This document shows positions 15,622 to 24,563 of a DNA stretch of 47,465 bases, piece after piece. Positions within the stretch are counted from its first letter, which is position 1. Each line of letters starts with the position of its first letter. The DNA lies in contig JAGBNF010000017.1 of NCBI GenBank assembly GCA_017634555.1, forward strand, positions 1 through 47,465, in the 5' to 3' direction. Below the pieces are notes generated by a model that worked only from the letters and a program-made list of their open reading frames with translations, was not told the origin of the DNA and searched no databases. The translations under genes were made by a program, and so were the position numbers. The stretch comes from Eubacterium sp. GTDB lineage: Bacteria > Bacillota > Clostridia > Lachnospirales > Lachnospiraceae.

Positions 15622-16683
15622 ATGAGGTTTATTCATACATCTGACATTAGAATAGGTGTATCTCCCGATACGAATTACGAGTGGGGAGAGAAAAGAAAGG
15701 CTGAGATAGAAGGAGCCCTCGATAATATTATAAATGTATGCAACGAGAAGGATATTGATCTTCTGCTTATCGCAGGAAATCTTTTCTCGGAGCCTCCTAC
15801 AAAGGAACAGCTCGATCAGCTGGATGCAAAGCTTATGACTCTGGTCAAGACCCGTACGGTAATCCTTCCGGGTTATCTTGATTATGTTTCGGAGGGGTCT
15901 CCGGCATCGGAATATAAGTTTGAATCCAAGACGGTCATGCTTCCGGGAGGAAAGACTACAAATGCTTACCTGAAGGGTATTAATACATGTGTTACAGGAT
16001 ATGGTTATGATTATCCTGAGATACGTGCAGATGTTCTCGGAAAGATCGATCCGGGAAGGGTAAGTGCCGCAAATATCCTTATCGGTGCAGGCGGTGACCC
16101 GAACCATATGCCGTTCAAGACTTCAGAAATCGCGAAGAAAGGCTTTGATTATGTTGCACTCGGCGGCAGATCCAAGTCTGCACATATATTAAAGAACAGA
16201 CTTGCCTATTCCGGATGTCCGGAGCCTGCAGGTCCGGAGGAGACCGGAAGAAGAGGTTTTATTATAGGTGAGGTTACGGATGAAGGAACCAAAATCAGTT
16301 GGGTTCCTTGCAATAAGAGATGTTATATAGATATAAATATAACACTCTCACCGGAGATAACTGCTGAGGATGTTGCGACTAAGCTTGATGAAATGCTTAT
16401 GAAGCTTGGAAATGAGAACATTTATACTATCATTTTCAAGGGCTTTGCGGATCCTGATTTTGCACCTGATCTTAAGAGGATTAAGGAACGTTATCTTATA
16501 AGAAGCATTGAGAATCTTACGATCAATTCCCGTGATGAGGAAAAGCTTCTTGAGGAAAACGGCGCAAATATCATAGGCAGCTTTGTTACCGAAATAAGAG
16601 AATGCTATAACATAGATGAAAATATCAGAAATAAGGCTATGAGATATGGTCTTGAAGCACTCATAATGTCTGGAGAGAATTAG
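15622..16683 (+). CDS. Mre11/SbcD/YhaO-like metallophosphoesterase with degenerate active site
   Basis: A 353-residue protein with the Mre11/SbcD fold pattern, but with its signature motifs altered. HTSDIRIG replaces D-x-H of motif I, IAGNLFSE replaces GDxF(D), LPGYLDYV replaces GNHD, and YVALGGRSK (~175) replaces the GH-x-H motif found in YhaO-type proteins as ALGHIH. The residues that bind the two metals are therefore mostly missing, and nuclease activity is unlikely. The C-terminal third (ISWVPCNKRCYIDINITL onward) keeps the capping-domain pattern. It ends one base before the ATG of the Rad50-like ATPase, so the two are co-translated and probably form a complex. It likely acts as a structural or nucleic-acid-binding subunit. 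Confidence 0.8.
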   Translation: MRFIHTSDIRIGVSPDTNYEWGEKRKAEIEGALDNIINVCNEKDIDLLLIAGNLFSEPPTKEQLDQLDAKLMTLVKTRTVILPGYLDYVSEGSPASEYKFESKTVMLPGGKTTNAYLKGINTCVTGYGYDYPEIRADVLGKIDPGRVSAANILIGAGGDPNHMPFKTSEIAKKGFDYVALGGRSKSAHILKNRLAYSGCPEPAGPEETGRRGFIIGEVTDEGTKISWVPCNKRCYIDINITLSPEITAEDVATKLDEMLMKLGNENIYTIIFKGFADPDFAPDLKRIKERYLIRSIENLTINSRDEEKLLEENGANIIGSFVTEIRECYNIDENIRNKAMRYGLEALIMSGEN

Positions 16684-16684
16684 G

Positions 16685-18388
16685 ATGTATCTTACAAAAC
16701 TCCTTATGAAAGAGTTCGGAAAATTTCATAACAAGGAAATCAGTCTTAAGCCGGGAATCAATGTAATCTATGGAGAAGCAGGTTCCGGAAAGTCGACTGT
16801 TAAGGACTTCCTTCTGGGTATAATTTACGGTATAGACCGTAAGGAGGGCATCAGCCGTTCTCGTTCTGATTATGAGAGAAGAAAACCGGAAGACAGATCC
16901 GGATACGGCGGTTCGGCTTATATAAAGAAGGACGGATCGAATTATCTTGTTGAAAGATCCTTCCTTGCAGGAGGAAGAAAAACTTCGGTACTTGATGTCG
17001 GATCGGGAAGAGAGCTTCGTCTCGAGCGTCCCGATACACTTGTAGGTACGCTGGTTGAAACCGGTAGAAATACCTATAAGGACACCAAGGTCATAGAGAC
17101 AGGTAAAGAGGAAGAGAGCGCACAGGCTGCGGCAGCTAATCTGAAAAGCTACCTCAGCAACATAACCCTTTCGGGAAGCGCTTCCGTAAATAAACAGAAG
17201 GCTGTTGAATATCTTCAGGAAGAAAAGCAGAAGCATCTTCCTAAACCGCTTATCAGACGTCTGGATGAGCTTACGGAGAAGATAGAACAGTATGATGATG
17301 TAGACGGAAAGATAGAAGAGATAGATGCGGAACTGAAGAAGCTGGATGAAGAATTTGTCATCGAAGCAGAGAAGAGAAAGAGAGTCGCAAGAAGACTTGT
17401 GGAAAACGAAGACGGTTCCGTAACTTATCAGAATGATGAGGATGTAGATGATAAGATCAACAAGCTCACTGAGCTCAGGGAAGGCTACGGAGCAGGTGAG
17501 GAAGCTGTTGTTCAGGAAAAGCTGACGGATAAGATTCCTGTCATACTCGGTACGGGACTGCTTGTAATATGTGTAATCGCTGCCATCGTCTTTATGCTTC
17601 CGTTCGATGCGCTGCTTAGAAAATTCTTTATAATTATCACGTCACTCTATGTAGTATATATCATTGTAGACGGACTTAGAATCAAGGGGTATTTTGATTC
17701 CGATGATGATATAACGACGCCGGATGATGAAGAATTTAAAAAGGTTCTCGAAGAGATAAAGGATGAGAACGAGAAGCGGGAAGAGCTGGAATTCGATATG
17801 ACCTTTGCAAAGGAATATCAGGAGAAGAAGGCAGTTCTTAAGGAAAAGGAAAAGGTTCAGATCGACAGAAGAAACGAGAGAGCTAAGCTTAAAGCCGAAT
17901 TCAATTCGGTTTTCAAGAAGAAGAGCGAACTCGAGGATGAGATCAAAGCCATAGATTTTGCTATAGCAAGAATCAATTCCATTTCCGATAAATATAAAAA
18001 GACAGCTTATTCGGGATTCCTGCTTCATGTATCGGATATGATTCCGGGACTTACCGGAGGAAAGTATTCCGAGATAGACTTTGATGAAAAGGGAAACATC
18101 ATAGTTACAGGTGTTAACGGAGATGAAAGGCTTGAAAGACTTCAGCGCAGGGATATCGACAGAATATCCATAGCAGTAAGGTTTGCTGCAGCGAAGTATC
18201 TTTCTGAAGAAGCTTTGCCGCTGGTTATCGATGGTACCGGTGAAATGAAGAATGATGAGAGCCGTAAGGCACTTATAGACTATCTTGTAAGGATGGAGGA
18301 AGAGCAGATCATTATCCTTACAGATGATATGAGACTTCCGGAGTTCTTCATGAATTCGGGCGTACAGGCAAATGTGATAGAGTTATAA
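16685..18388 (+). CDS. YhaN/SbcC/Rad50-like ATPase with transmembrane hairpin
   Basis: A 567-residue AAA-type SMC-like ATPase. Walker A is GEAGSGKST (30-38). A coiled coil spans about 190-275. Two hydrophobic helices follow (about 285-335: IPVILGTGLLVICVIAAIVF and FFIIITSLYVVYIIVDGL), then a second coiled coil (about 350-440) and the C-terminal ATPase lobe. The latter has the signature-like QRRDIDRISIAVRFA and Walker B LPLVIDGTGEM, where the usual acidic pair DE is replaced by DG. B. subtilis YhaN has a similar coiled-coil-interrupted architecture and partners YhaO. The membrane hairpin at the coiled-coil apex would tether the complex to the membrane. The start is one base after the Mre11-like stop. 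Confidence 0.85.
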   Translation: MYLTKLLMKEFGKFHNKEISLKPGINVIYGEAGSGKSTVKDFLLGIIYGIDRKEGISRSRSDYERRKPEDRSGYGGSAYIKKDGSNYLVERSFLAGGRKTSVLDVGSGRELRLERPDTLVGTLVETGRNTYKDTKVIETGKEEESAQAAAANLKSYLSNITLSGSASVNKQKAVEYLQEEKQKHLPKPLIRRLDELTEKIEQYDDVDGKIEEIDAELKKLDEEFVIEAEKRKRVARRLVENEDGSVTYQNDEDVDDKINKLTELREGYGAGEEAVVQEKLTDKIPVILGTGLLVICVIAAIVFMLPFDALLRKFFIIITSLYVVYIIVDGLRIKGYFDSDDDITTPDDEEFKKVLEEIKDENEKREELEFDMTFAKEYQEKKAVLKEKEKVQIDRRNERAKLKAEFNSVFKKKSELEDEIKAIDFAIARINSISDKYKKTAYSGFLLHVSDMIPGLTGGKYSEIDFDEKGNIIVTGVNGDERLERLQRRDIDRISIAVRFAAAKYLSEEALPLVIDGTGEMKNDESRKALIDYLVRMEEEQIIILTDDMRLPEFFMNSGVQANVIEL

Positions 18389-18400
18389 AAGGTATATTAT

Positions 18401-18448
18401 GGGGACGATTTTTGTGGCATAGTTTTATATGTCACAGAAACCGTCCTC
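18401..18448. repeat. Imperfect inverted repeat with GGGGACG..CGTCCTC ends
   Basis: The left arm 18402-18420 (GGGACGATTTTTGTGGCAT) and right arm 18429-18447 (reverse complement with three changes) form a long hairpin with an 8-base loop and no T tail. Repeats with GGGGACGGTTTNTGTGACA arms are scattered in many Firmicute genomes as small palindromic or MITE-like elements. This may be such a copy rather than a terminator. Confidence 0.55.
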
Positions 18449-18470
18449 ATGGTGATTTTAGGAGAACGAA

Positions 18471-19313
18471 ATGATTATTGATTTTCATACGCATACATTT
18501 CCTGACAGAATAGCGGCATCCAGTATCAAGGTGCTTGAGGATACAAGCGGTACACTGGGCTTTACCGATGGAACAAATAAGGGATTGGTTGAGTCCATGA
18601 AAAAAGCGGGAGTAGATATGTCCATAATACTTCCGGTGGTGACCAATCCGGTAAAGACTTCCCATATAAACCGTTTTGCAGCAGAGGTTAATGAAACAAC
18701 TGATGAAACAGGGCTGTTTTCCTTTGGAGGAATACATCCGGATTCGGAGGATTATAAGGCACTGCTCAGAGAATGCAGGGATCTCGGATTAAAGGGAATC
18801 AAGCTTCATCCCGATTATTACGGTGTGATGTTTAATGATATCAGGATAAAAAGGATAGTGAGCTATGCGACGGAGCTGGGACTTATAGTACTTACACACG
18901 CAGGGATGGATATCGGGCTTTATCCGCCGATATGCTGTTCCATCGACAGTATCATAGAGGTACTTCGTGATGTTCAGCCTGATAAGCTTATACTTGCACA
19001 TATGGGAGGCTGGATGAACTGGGAAGAGGTTACGGAGAGACTGGCAGGAGAGGATGTATGGATTGATACAGCCTTTTCACTCGGTGAGATAAACTGGAAG
19101 GATAAGTCGAATCACCCGCCGTTCCATATGCTTTCCGATGAGATGTTCGTGAGAATGGTAAAGACCTTTGGTTCTGAGAAGGTGCTTTTCGCAACAGATT
19201 GTCCGTGGGCAGATCAACTTGATTATGTAAACCGTATTAAATCTGCCGATCTTTCAGAGGCTGAAAAGGAAAATATATTCCACAAAAATGCCGAAAAATT
19301 GCTTGATTTATAA
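18471..19313 (+). CDS. Amidohydrolase-family metal-dependent hydrolase
   Basis: A 280-residue TIM-barrel hydrolase. DFHTHTFPD at the N-terminus carries the HxH metal pair. GIKLHPDY (~107), VLTHAG (~143), LILAHMGG (~172) and LFATDCPW (~243) supply the remaining histidines and the catalytic Asp of the amidohydrolase_2 (uracil/ACMSD-like) group. The substrate cannot be told from sequence. It follows an AGGAG site and is separated from the neighbouring ATPase gene by the palindromic repeat, so it is probably its own unit. Confidence 0.8.
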   Translation: MIIDFHTHTFPDRIAASSIKVLEDTSGTLGFTDGTNKGLVESMKKAGVDMSIILPVVTNPVKTSHINRFAAEVNETTDETGLFSFGGIHPDSEDYKALLRECRDLGLKGIKLHPDYYGVMFNDIRIKRIVSYATELGLIVLTHAGMDIGLYPPICCSIDSIIEVLRDVQPDKLILAHMGGWMNWEEVTERLAGEDVWIDTAFSLGEINWKDKSNHPPFHMLSDEMFVRMVKTFGSEKVLFATDCPWADQLDYVNRIKSADLSEAEKENIFHKNAEKLLDL

Positions 19314-19323
19314 GTGTTTTTTC

Positions 19324-19360
19324 TTGCCTAGGTAGGATAAATACTATATACTATTATAGT
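19324..19360 (+). promoter_or_regulatory. suf operon promoter with palindrome over the -10 box
   Basis: TTGCCT (19324-19329), 17-base spacer, TATACT (19347-19352). The palindrome ACTATA-N6-TATAGT (19343-19360) covers the -10 box and start region, the position of a repressor site. An Fe-S sensing Rrf2/IscR-type regulator is the usual candidate for suf operons, but this is inference. Confidence 0.65.
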
Positions 19361-19427
19361 TAATCTAACATAACCCAATACGGTCAGTTAATTGGATCGT
19401 TCTTTTCTATAAACGGAGGTAGAAGCA

Positions 19428-20159
19428 ATGCTTCAGATTAAAGATTTAAAAGTTGATGTAGCTGAGAAGGAAATACTTCATGGTATAGATCTCTCGGTTG
19501 GTAAGGGTGAAACTCATGTTATTATGGGTCCGAACGGTGCAGGAAAGTCTACACTGGGATATGCGATCATGGGTAATCCTAGATATGAAGTAACAGCAGG
19601 TTCGATAATGATGAACGACGAGGATGTTCTCGAGATGGATGCTGCAGCACGTGCTAAGGCAGGCATCTATCTTTCATTCCAGAATCCTATCGAGGTTCCG
19701 GGAATATCACTTTCTAATTTCATCAGAAATGCACTGGATCAGAAGACGGGAACACGTGTTAAGCTGTGGGATTTCCGTAAGGCTCTTGAGAAGGAGATGA
19801 AGGTCCTTAATATGGATGCATCATATGCTGACAGAGACCTTAACGTAGGTTTCTCCGGTGGTGAGAAGAAGAAGGCTGAGATACTTCAGATGCTTATGCT
19901 TAAGCCACAGCTGGCTATTCTTGATGAGACAGATTCAGGACTTGATGTAGATGCTGTTCATACAGTATCTGCAGGTGTTGAAGAGTTCCAGAAGAATACT
20001 GACGGCTCACTCATCATCATTACACACAGTACAAGAATTCTTGAGTCACTTCATGTTGATTATACACATGTTCTTGTTGACGGACGTATTGTTGAGACAG
20101 GTGACGGATCACTGGTTGATGAGATCAATGCTAACGGATTTGAGAAGTATCTGAAATAA
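19428..20159 (+). CDS. sufC: SufC, Fe-S cluster assembly ATPase
   Basis: A 243-residue ABC-type ATPase that drives the SufBCD scaffold complex. Walker A is GPNGAGKST (33-41), the signature is VGFSGGEKKKAEILQM and Walker B is LAILDETDSGLDVDA, all canonical SufC. RBS CGGAGG lies before the ATG. It is the first gene of the sufCBDSU operon, the order typical of Firmicutes, with SufB 36 bases downstream. It acts in the cytosol. Confidence 0.97.
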   Translation: MLQIKDLKVDVAEKEILHGIDLSVGKGETHVIMGPNGAGKSTLGYAIMGNPRYEVTAGSIMMNDEDVLEMDAAARAKAGIYLSFQNPIEVPGISLSNFIRNALDQKTGTRVKLWDFRKALEKEMKVLNMDASYADRDLNVGFSGGEKKKAEILQMLMLKPQLAILDETDSGLDVDAVHTVSAGVEEFQKNTDGSLIIITHSTRILESLHVDYTHVLVDGRIVETGDGSLVDEINANGFEKYLK

Positions 20160-20195
20160 TTCCTTACGGATGCATACACAGTAAAGGCGGATATA

Positions 20196-21605
20196 ATGAA
20201 AGAAAAAACATATGTAGATGACATTGACAGAAGCCTGTATGATTTCCGAAATGAGGAAAAGGATGTATACAAGGTTGAGTCGGGTCTTACCAAAGAAATA
20301 GTAGAACAGATTTCAAGAGAGAAGAATGATCCTGACTGGATGAGAGAGCATAGACTCAGATCTCTTGAGATATATAACAATACAGAGGTAACAAACTGGG
20401 GTCCTCCAATTGACGGACTTAATATGGATAATATCGTTACCTATATCAAACCTAAGGATAACAAGATGAGTGCTGACTGGGACGAGGTTCCTGAAGAGAT
20501 CAAGGATACCTTCGAGAGACTCGGAATTCCTCAGGCTGAGAGAGAATCTCTGGCAGGTGTAGGAGCTCAGTACGATTCAGAGCTTGTTTATCATAATGTA
20601 AAAGAAGAGGTTGCTGCACAGGGCGTAATCTATACAGATCTTGAGTCGGCAATGCACGGTGAGTACGGAGATATGATAAGAGAACATTTCATGAAGCTTA
20701 TCACTCCGGAGGATCATAAGTTTGCTGCTCTTCACGGTGCTGTATGGTCAGGTGGCTCCTTCGTATATGTTCCGAAGGGAGTAAAGGTTGAAATCCCGCT
20801 GCAGTCATACTTCAGACTGAATGCTCCTGGAGCAGGACAGTTCGAGCATACACTTATTATAGTAGATGAGGGTGCAGACTTACATTTCATAGAGGGATGT
20901 TCAGCACCTAAGTATAATGTTGCAAACCTGCATGCAGGTGCGGTTGAGCTTTTTGTAGGAAAGAACGCAAAGCTCAGATATTCTACCATTGAGAACTGGT
21001 CAAAGAATATGTACAACCTTAATACAAAGAGAGCTACGGTTGCTGAAGGCGGAAAGATGGAATGGGTATCGGGATCCTTCGGTTCTCATGTATCTTATCT
21101 TTATCCGATGACAATCCTGAAGGGAGATAATTCAACAGTAGAATTTACGGGAATTACATTTGCCGGTGAGGGACAGAATCTTGATACCGGTCTTAAGGTA
21201 GTACATAGCGGAAAGAATACTTCTTCAACCGTTAATACAAAGTCAATCTCAAAGTCAGGCGGTATCAGCACATTCAGAAGTGCTGTAGTAGTAAGTAAGG
21301 GAGCAAGCGGTGCAAAGTCTGCAGTTGACTGCTCATCACTTATGCTGGATGACATTTCAAGATCTGATACAGTTCCTGTAATGGATATCAGAACCGATGA
21401 TGCGGATATCGGACATGAGGCAAAGATAGGTAGAATCAGTGATGAGGCTATATTCTATCTTATGTCCAGAGGTATTTCCGAAGAGGATGCAAGAGCGATG
21501 ATCGTAAGCGGCTTTGCAGACAACGTATCAAAGGAGCTTCCGCTGGAGTATGCTGTTGAGATGAATAATCTCATCAGATTAGAGATGGTAGGAAGTATAG
21601 GATAA
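20196..21605 (+). CDS. sufB: SufB, Fe-S cluster scaffold protein
   Basis: A 469-residue beta-helix scaffold protein on which SufBC2D builds Fe-S clusters. The core GAVWSGGSFVYVPKGVKVEIP and AGQFEHTLIIVDEGA, with ending SDEAIFYLMSRGISEEDAR, is diagnostic. Cys in HFIEGCSAPKYN is the conserved cluster-assembly site region. It sits between sufC and sufD with short gaps (36 and 16 bases), in one operon. Confidence 0.97.
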   Translation: MKEKTYVDDIDRSLYDFRNEEKDVYKVESGLTKEIVEQISREKNDPDWMREHRLRSLEIYNNTEVTNWGPPIDGLNMDNIVTYIKPKDNKMSADWDEVPEEIKDTFERLGIPQAERESLAGVGAQYDSELVYHNVKEEVAAQGVIYTDLESAMHGEYGDMIREHFMKLITPEDHKFAALHGAVWSGGSFVYVPKGVKVEIPLQSYFRLNAPGAGQFEHTLIIVDEGADLHFIEGCSAPKYNVANLHAGAVELFVGKNAKLRYSTIENWSKNMYNLNTKRATVAEGGKMEWVSGSFGSHVSYLYPMTILKGDNSTVEFTGITFAGEGQNLDTGLKVVHSGKNTSSTVNTKSISKSGGISTFRSAVVVSKGASGAKSAVDCSSLMLDDISRSDTVPVMDIRTDDADIGHEAKIGRISDEAIFYLMSRGISEEDARAMIVSGFADNVSKELPLEYAVEMNNLIRLEMVGSIG

Positions 21606-21621
21606 TAGGGGAGGGAAAGCG

Positions 21622-22704
21622 ATGAATAGTGCTATTAAGATTAACAACCTTCCCGTTCCTACATGGAGATGGCTGAAGGTAAATGATAAAAAGGTAGAGC
21701 TTCCTGAGACAGTAAAGGCTGTTGAGCCGAAGATGACACTCGGAAAGACTTCGGAGCTTCGTGAAAGCGGACTTTCGAGAGCTGATTATGAGACAGGTCT
21801 TGGAGCTGAATTTGATGAATATATAAAGAATACAGGCCTGAAGGCAGGCGTTATCGCAAAGAAGGCCGGTGATACCAATCCGGAATATACATGGATCAAG
21901 TATAATGCAGAAGAAGATGGAGCTGCAGTTCTCGACCTTGTTGCCGAGGAAGGCAGTGTACTGAATGTATTTATATACTACAGCGGATTTGAAGGTGCTA
22001 ACGGTATCAGTGATATCAGAATTGACGCTGCAGAAAATGCGGAAGTGAATCTCATCGAGGTATTCCGCCTTGATAAGACAGCAGTCTTCTATGATAATAT
22101 CGGAGCAAAGCTTGGTAAGAAGGCTAGCTTCAATCTCAGCCAGATAGTAGTATCGGGCGATAATATGAATCTCGGTGTAGTAACCGATATGATAGGTGAT
22201 AAGTCACTTCACAATATTGATTTTGGTTACCTGAGAGCAGGTGAGTCAGATCTTGACGTAAACTATGTTGCACGTCAGAGAGGAAAGCTCACAGAATCAC
22301 ATATGATGGCAGGCGGAGCACTCAGAGAGTCTGCAAAGAAGACCTTCCGCGGAACCATTGATTTTATTCGCGGCTGTGCTGATTCAAAGGGAGAGGTAAG
22401 AGATAATGTTCTGCTTCTTTCACCTGATGTAGTAAACAGAACCGTTCCACTCATTCTCTGTGCAGAGGAAAATGTTGAGGGTGAGCATGGAGCTTCAATC
22501 GGTAAGGTATCCGATGAAGAGCTGTTCTACTTTGAATCAAGAGGAATTCCTGAAAATGTAGCAAGCGAGCTGCTGGCTGCGTCAAAGCTTGAAGCTGTAG
22601 CCGGAAGGATTAAGGATTCAAGAGTAAGAGAGTACGTTCTCAGCAGAGTATGCCGTAAATGTGATGAAGAAGACAGAAAATGCATTTTAGATGGGAATGA
22701 ATAA
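21622..22704 (+). CDS. sufD: SufD, Fe-S assembly scaffold partner
   Basis: A 360-residue SufB paralog that completes the SufBC2D complex. The C-terminal motif EHGASIGKVSDEELFYFESRG is the SufD/SufB family ending. The N-terminal WRWLKVND is the usual start. Residues near the end (RVCRKCDEEDRKCILDG) contain three cysteines, an addition not found in all SufD proteins. It stops 2 bases before the sufS ATG, so translation is coupled. Confidence 0.95.
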   Translation: MNSAIKINNLPVPTWRWLKVNDKKVELPETVKAVEPKMTLGKTSELRESGLSRADYETGLGAEFDEYIKNTGLKAGVIAKKAGDTNPEYTWIKYNAEEDGAAVLDLVAEEGSVLNVFIYYSGFEGANGISDIRIDAAENAEVNLIEVFRLDKTAVFYDNIGAKLGKKASFNLSQIVVSGDNMNLGVVTDMIGDKSLHNIDFGYLRAGESDLDVNYVARQRGKLTESHMMAGGALRESAKKTFRGTIDFIRGCADSKGEVRDNVLLLSPDVVNRTVPLILCAEENVEGEHGASIGKVSDEELFYFESRGIPENVASELLAASKLEAVAGRIKDSRVREYVLSRVCRKCDEEDRKCILDGNE

Positions 22705-22706
22705 GA

Positions 22707-23930
22707 ATGAGTTTTAATGTTCAGGAAATACGAAAGGATTTCCCTTTCTTTGATAATACAGAGCTCTGTTATCTGGATAACTCTGCAACTACGCAGAGAC
22801 CTCGTCAGGTAATGGAAGCTGAGATGGATTACTATTATTATCATAATTCGAATCCGTTCAGAGGGCTCTATGAGCTTTCGATAGATGCTACAGACAGATA
22901 TGAGTCTGCAAGACATAAGGTTGCCGAGTTTATAAATGCTGCATCAGATTGTGAGATAATCTTTACAAGAAATGCATCTGAGAGTCTTAACCTTGTGGCT
23001 TATTCACTGGGAGCTATGTGCCTTTCTGAGGGAGATGAGATCATCACAACAGTAGTGGAGCATCACAGCAACATGCTTCCATGGAGACTTGCTGCTGAAA
23101 GACACGGAGCTACTGTTAAATATCTTGAGTGTGAACCTGACGGAAGTTTTACGCTTGAAAAGCTGAATGCACTTCTCACAGACAGAACAAAGATTGTTGC
23201 AATGACAGCTATGTCAAATATCTTCGGTCGAGTTAATGATATAAAGGGATTTGCTGCAGCTGCACATAAGAAGGGGGCGTACTTCGTAGCTGACGGTGCA
23301 CAGAGTGTACCGCATTCTGTTACTGATGTGCGTGATCTGGACATTGATTTTCTTTCGTTTTCGGGACATAAGATGTTGGCACCTATGGGAATAGGTGTAC
23401 TTTACGGAAAAGAAGAACTGCTTAAGAAGATGCCGCCGTTCCTTTCGGGAGGAGAGATGATCGAATATGTATCACTCGATTCCGTAAGCTATGCCGAGCT
23501 TCCTCATAAGTTTGAGGCAGGTACAGTGAATGCGGGAGGAGCAGTTGCACTTGCAGCAGCTATAGATTATATAAAGCAGATCGGAATGAAGGATATAGAG
23601 GAACGTGAAGAGATGCTTACTACAATGGCTCTCGAGGAGATGAAGAAGATACCACATATCAGAATCCTCGGTAGCGATGATCCAAAGGAGCATCATGGAA
23701 TTATAACCTTCAGAGTTGACGGTGTTCATCCACATGATACTGCTGCTATTATGGCAGATGATAATGTAGCGATAAGAGCAGGACATCACTGTGCGGAACC
23801 GCTGCATCAGTTTATAGGAATCCCATCAACAGTAAGAGCCAGCATTCTTTTCTATAACACAGAAGAAGAGATTGAAAGACTGGTAAAGAGTGTGGCTTCG
23901 CTGAGAGGAAGAATGGGTTATAACGACTGA
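22707..23930 (+). CDS. sufS: SufS, cysteine desulfurase
   Basis: A 407-residue group II PLP-dependent cysteine desulfurase that mobilises sulfur from cysteine for SufU. PLP lysine is in DFLSFSGHKMLAPMGIG (~225). The catalytic cysteine is in IRAGHHCAEPLHQF (~355). YLDNSATTQRP at the start is characteristic. It is followed 27 bases later by its sulfur acceptor SufU. Confidence 0.97.
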   Translation: MSFNVQEIRKDFPFFDNTELCYLDNSATTQRPRQVMEAEMDYYYYHNSNPFRGLYELSIDATDRYESARHKVAEFINAASDCEIIFTRNASESLNLVAYSLGAMCLSEGDEIITTVVEHHSNMLPWRLAAERHGATVKYLECEPDGSFTLEKLNALLTDRTKIVAMTAMSNIFGRVNDIKGFAAAAHKKGAYFVADGAQSVPHSVTDVRDLDIDFLSFSGHKMLAPMGIGVLYGKEELLKKMPPFLSGGEMIEYVSLDSVSYAELPHKFEAGTVNAGGAVALAAAIDYIKQIGMKDIEEREEMLTTMALEEMKKIPHIRILGSDDPKEHHGIITFRVDGVHPHDTAAIMADDNVAIRAGHHCAEPLHQFIGIPSTVRASILFYNTEEEIERLVKSVASLRGRMGYND

Positions 23931-23957
23931 AATTCAGTATAAGTAAAGGAAGGAAAA

Positions 23958-24416
23958 ATGGAGAGCAGAACATTTTATAACGAAGTACTTACTGAGCATA
24001 ATATACATCCGACACATAAGGTTAAGCTTATGAAGCCGGCCAGCGAACTCAGAGGAGTTAATCCATCATGTGGAGATGATATCACACTTCAGCTTGTTGT
24101 GAATGAGGATGGAATCATCGAAGACGGCGGATATACAGGAGACGGCTGTGCCATATCACAGGCAAGTGCCGATATGATGCTTGACCTTGTTATCGGTAAG
24201 ACTAAGGAAGAAGCACTTAAGCTTAAGGATACATTTCTCAGAATGATCAAGGAGAAGCTTACAGAGGAAGAGCTGGATACTCTTGAGGAGGCTCAGGCAC
24301 TTCAGGATATCTCACACATGCCTTCACGTGTAAAATGTGCGGTTCTCGGATGGCACACACTGGATGAGATACTCAACGGAAACGGCAAGGATTCCGTTTC
24401 AACAGAGGACCAGTAA
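23958..24416 (+). CDS. sufU: SufU, zinc-dependent sulfur acceptor
   Basis: A 152-residue IscU-like protein that takes sulfur from SufS in Gram-positive bacteria. The three cysteines of the family are present in NPSCGDDI, TGDGCAISQASADMM and SRVKCAVLGWHTL, with the Asp in CGDD as the fourth zinc ligand. The insert typical of SufU versus IscU (KTKEEALKLKDTFLRMIK) is seen. It is the last gene of the operon, followed by a terminator. Confidence 0.95.
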   Translation: MESRTFYNEVLTEHNIHPTHKVKLMKPASELRGVNPSCGDDITLQLVVNEDGIIEDGGYTGDGCAISQASADMMLDLVIGKTKEEALKLKDTFLRMIKEKLTEEELDTLEEAQALQDISHMPSRVKCAVLGWHTLDEILNGNGKDSVSTEDQ

Positions 24417-24461
24417 GGGAATCGGAGAAGTAAAGCGCGTAAATTAAATAATCTGAAATGA

Positions 24462-24492
24462 GGCTGTCGGACATGGAGTCCGGCGGCCTTTT
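24462..24492 (+). terminator. suf operon terminator
   Basis: The arms GGCTGTCGGAC (24462-24472) and GTCCGGCGGCC (24478-24488) form an 11-bp stem with two G-U pairs, followed by TTTT. Confidence 0.8.
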
Positions 24493-24563
24493 CTAATTGG
24501 AAATCTTATGTTATATTAGGAATTGGAGTTGCTTATTTATGGGTTAATTGAGGGGTGAAACTT

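Noticed and set aside
18401-18448. Rho-independent terminator of the YhaN-like gene
   Set aside because: The hairpin is strong but is followed by CATGGTG instead of a T run; it was listed as a repeat.
24555-24563. GTG start for the Memo-AMMECR1 gene
   Set aside because: The GTG lies in the ribosome binding site of the ATG at 24564, which has better spacing.
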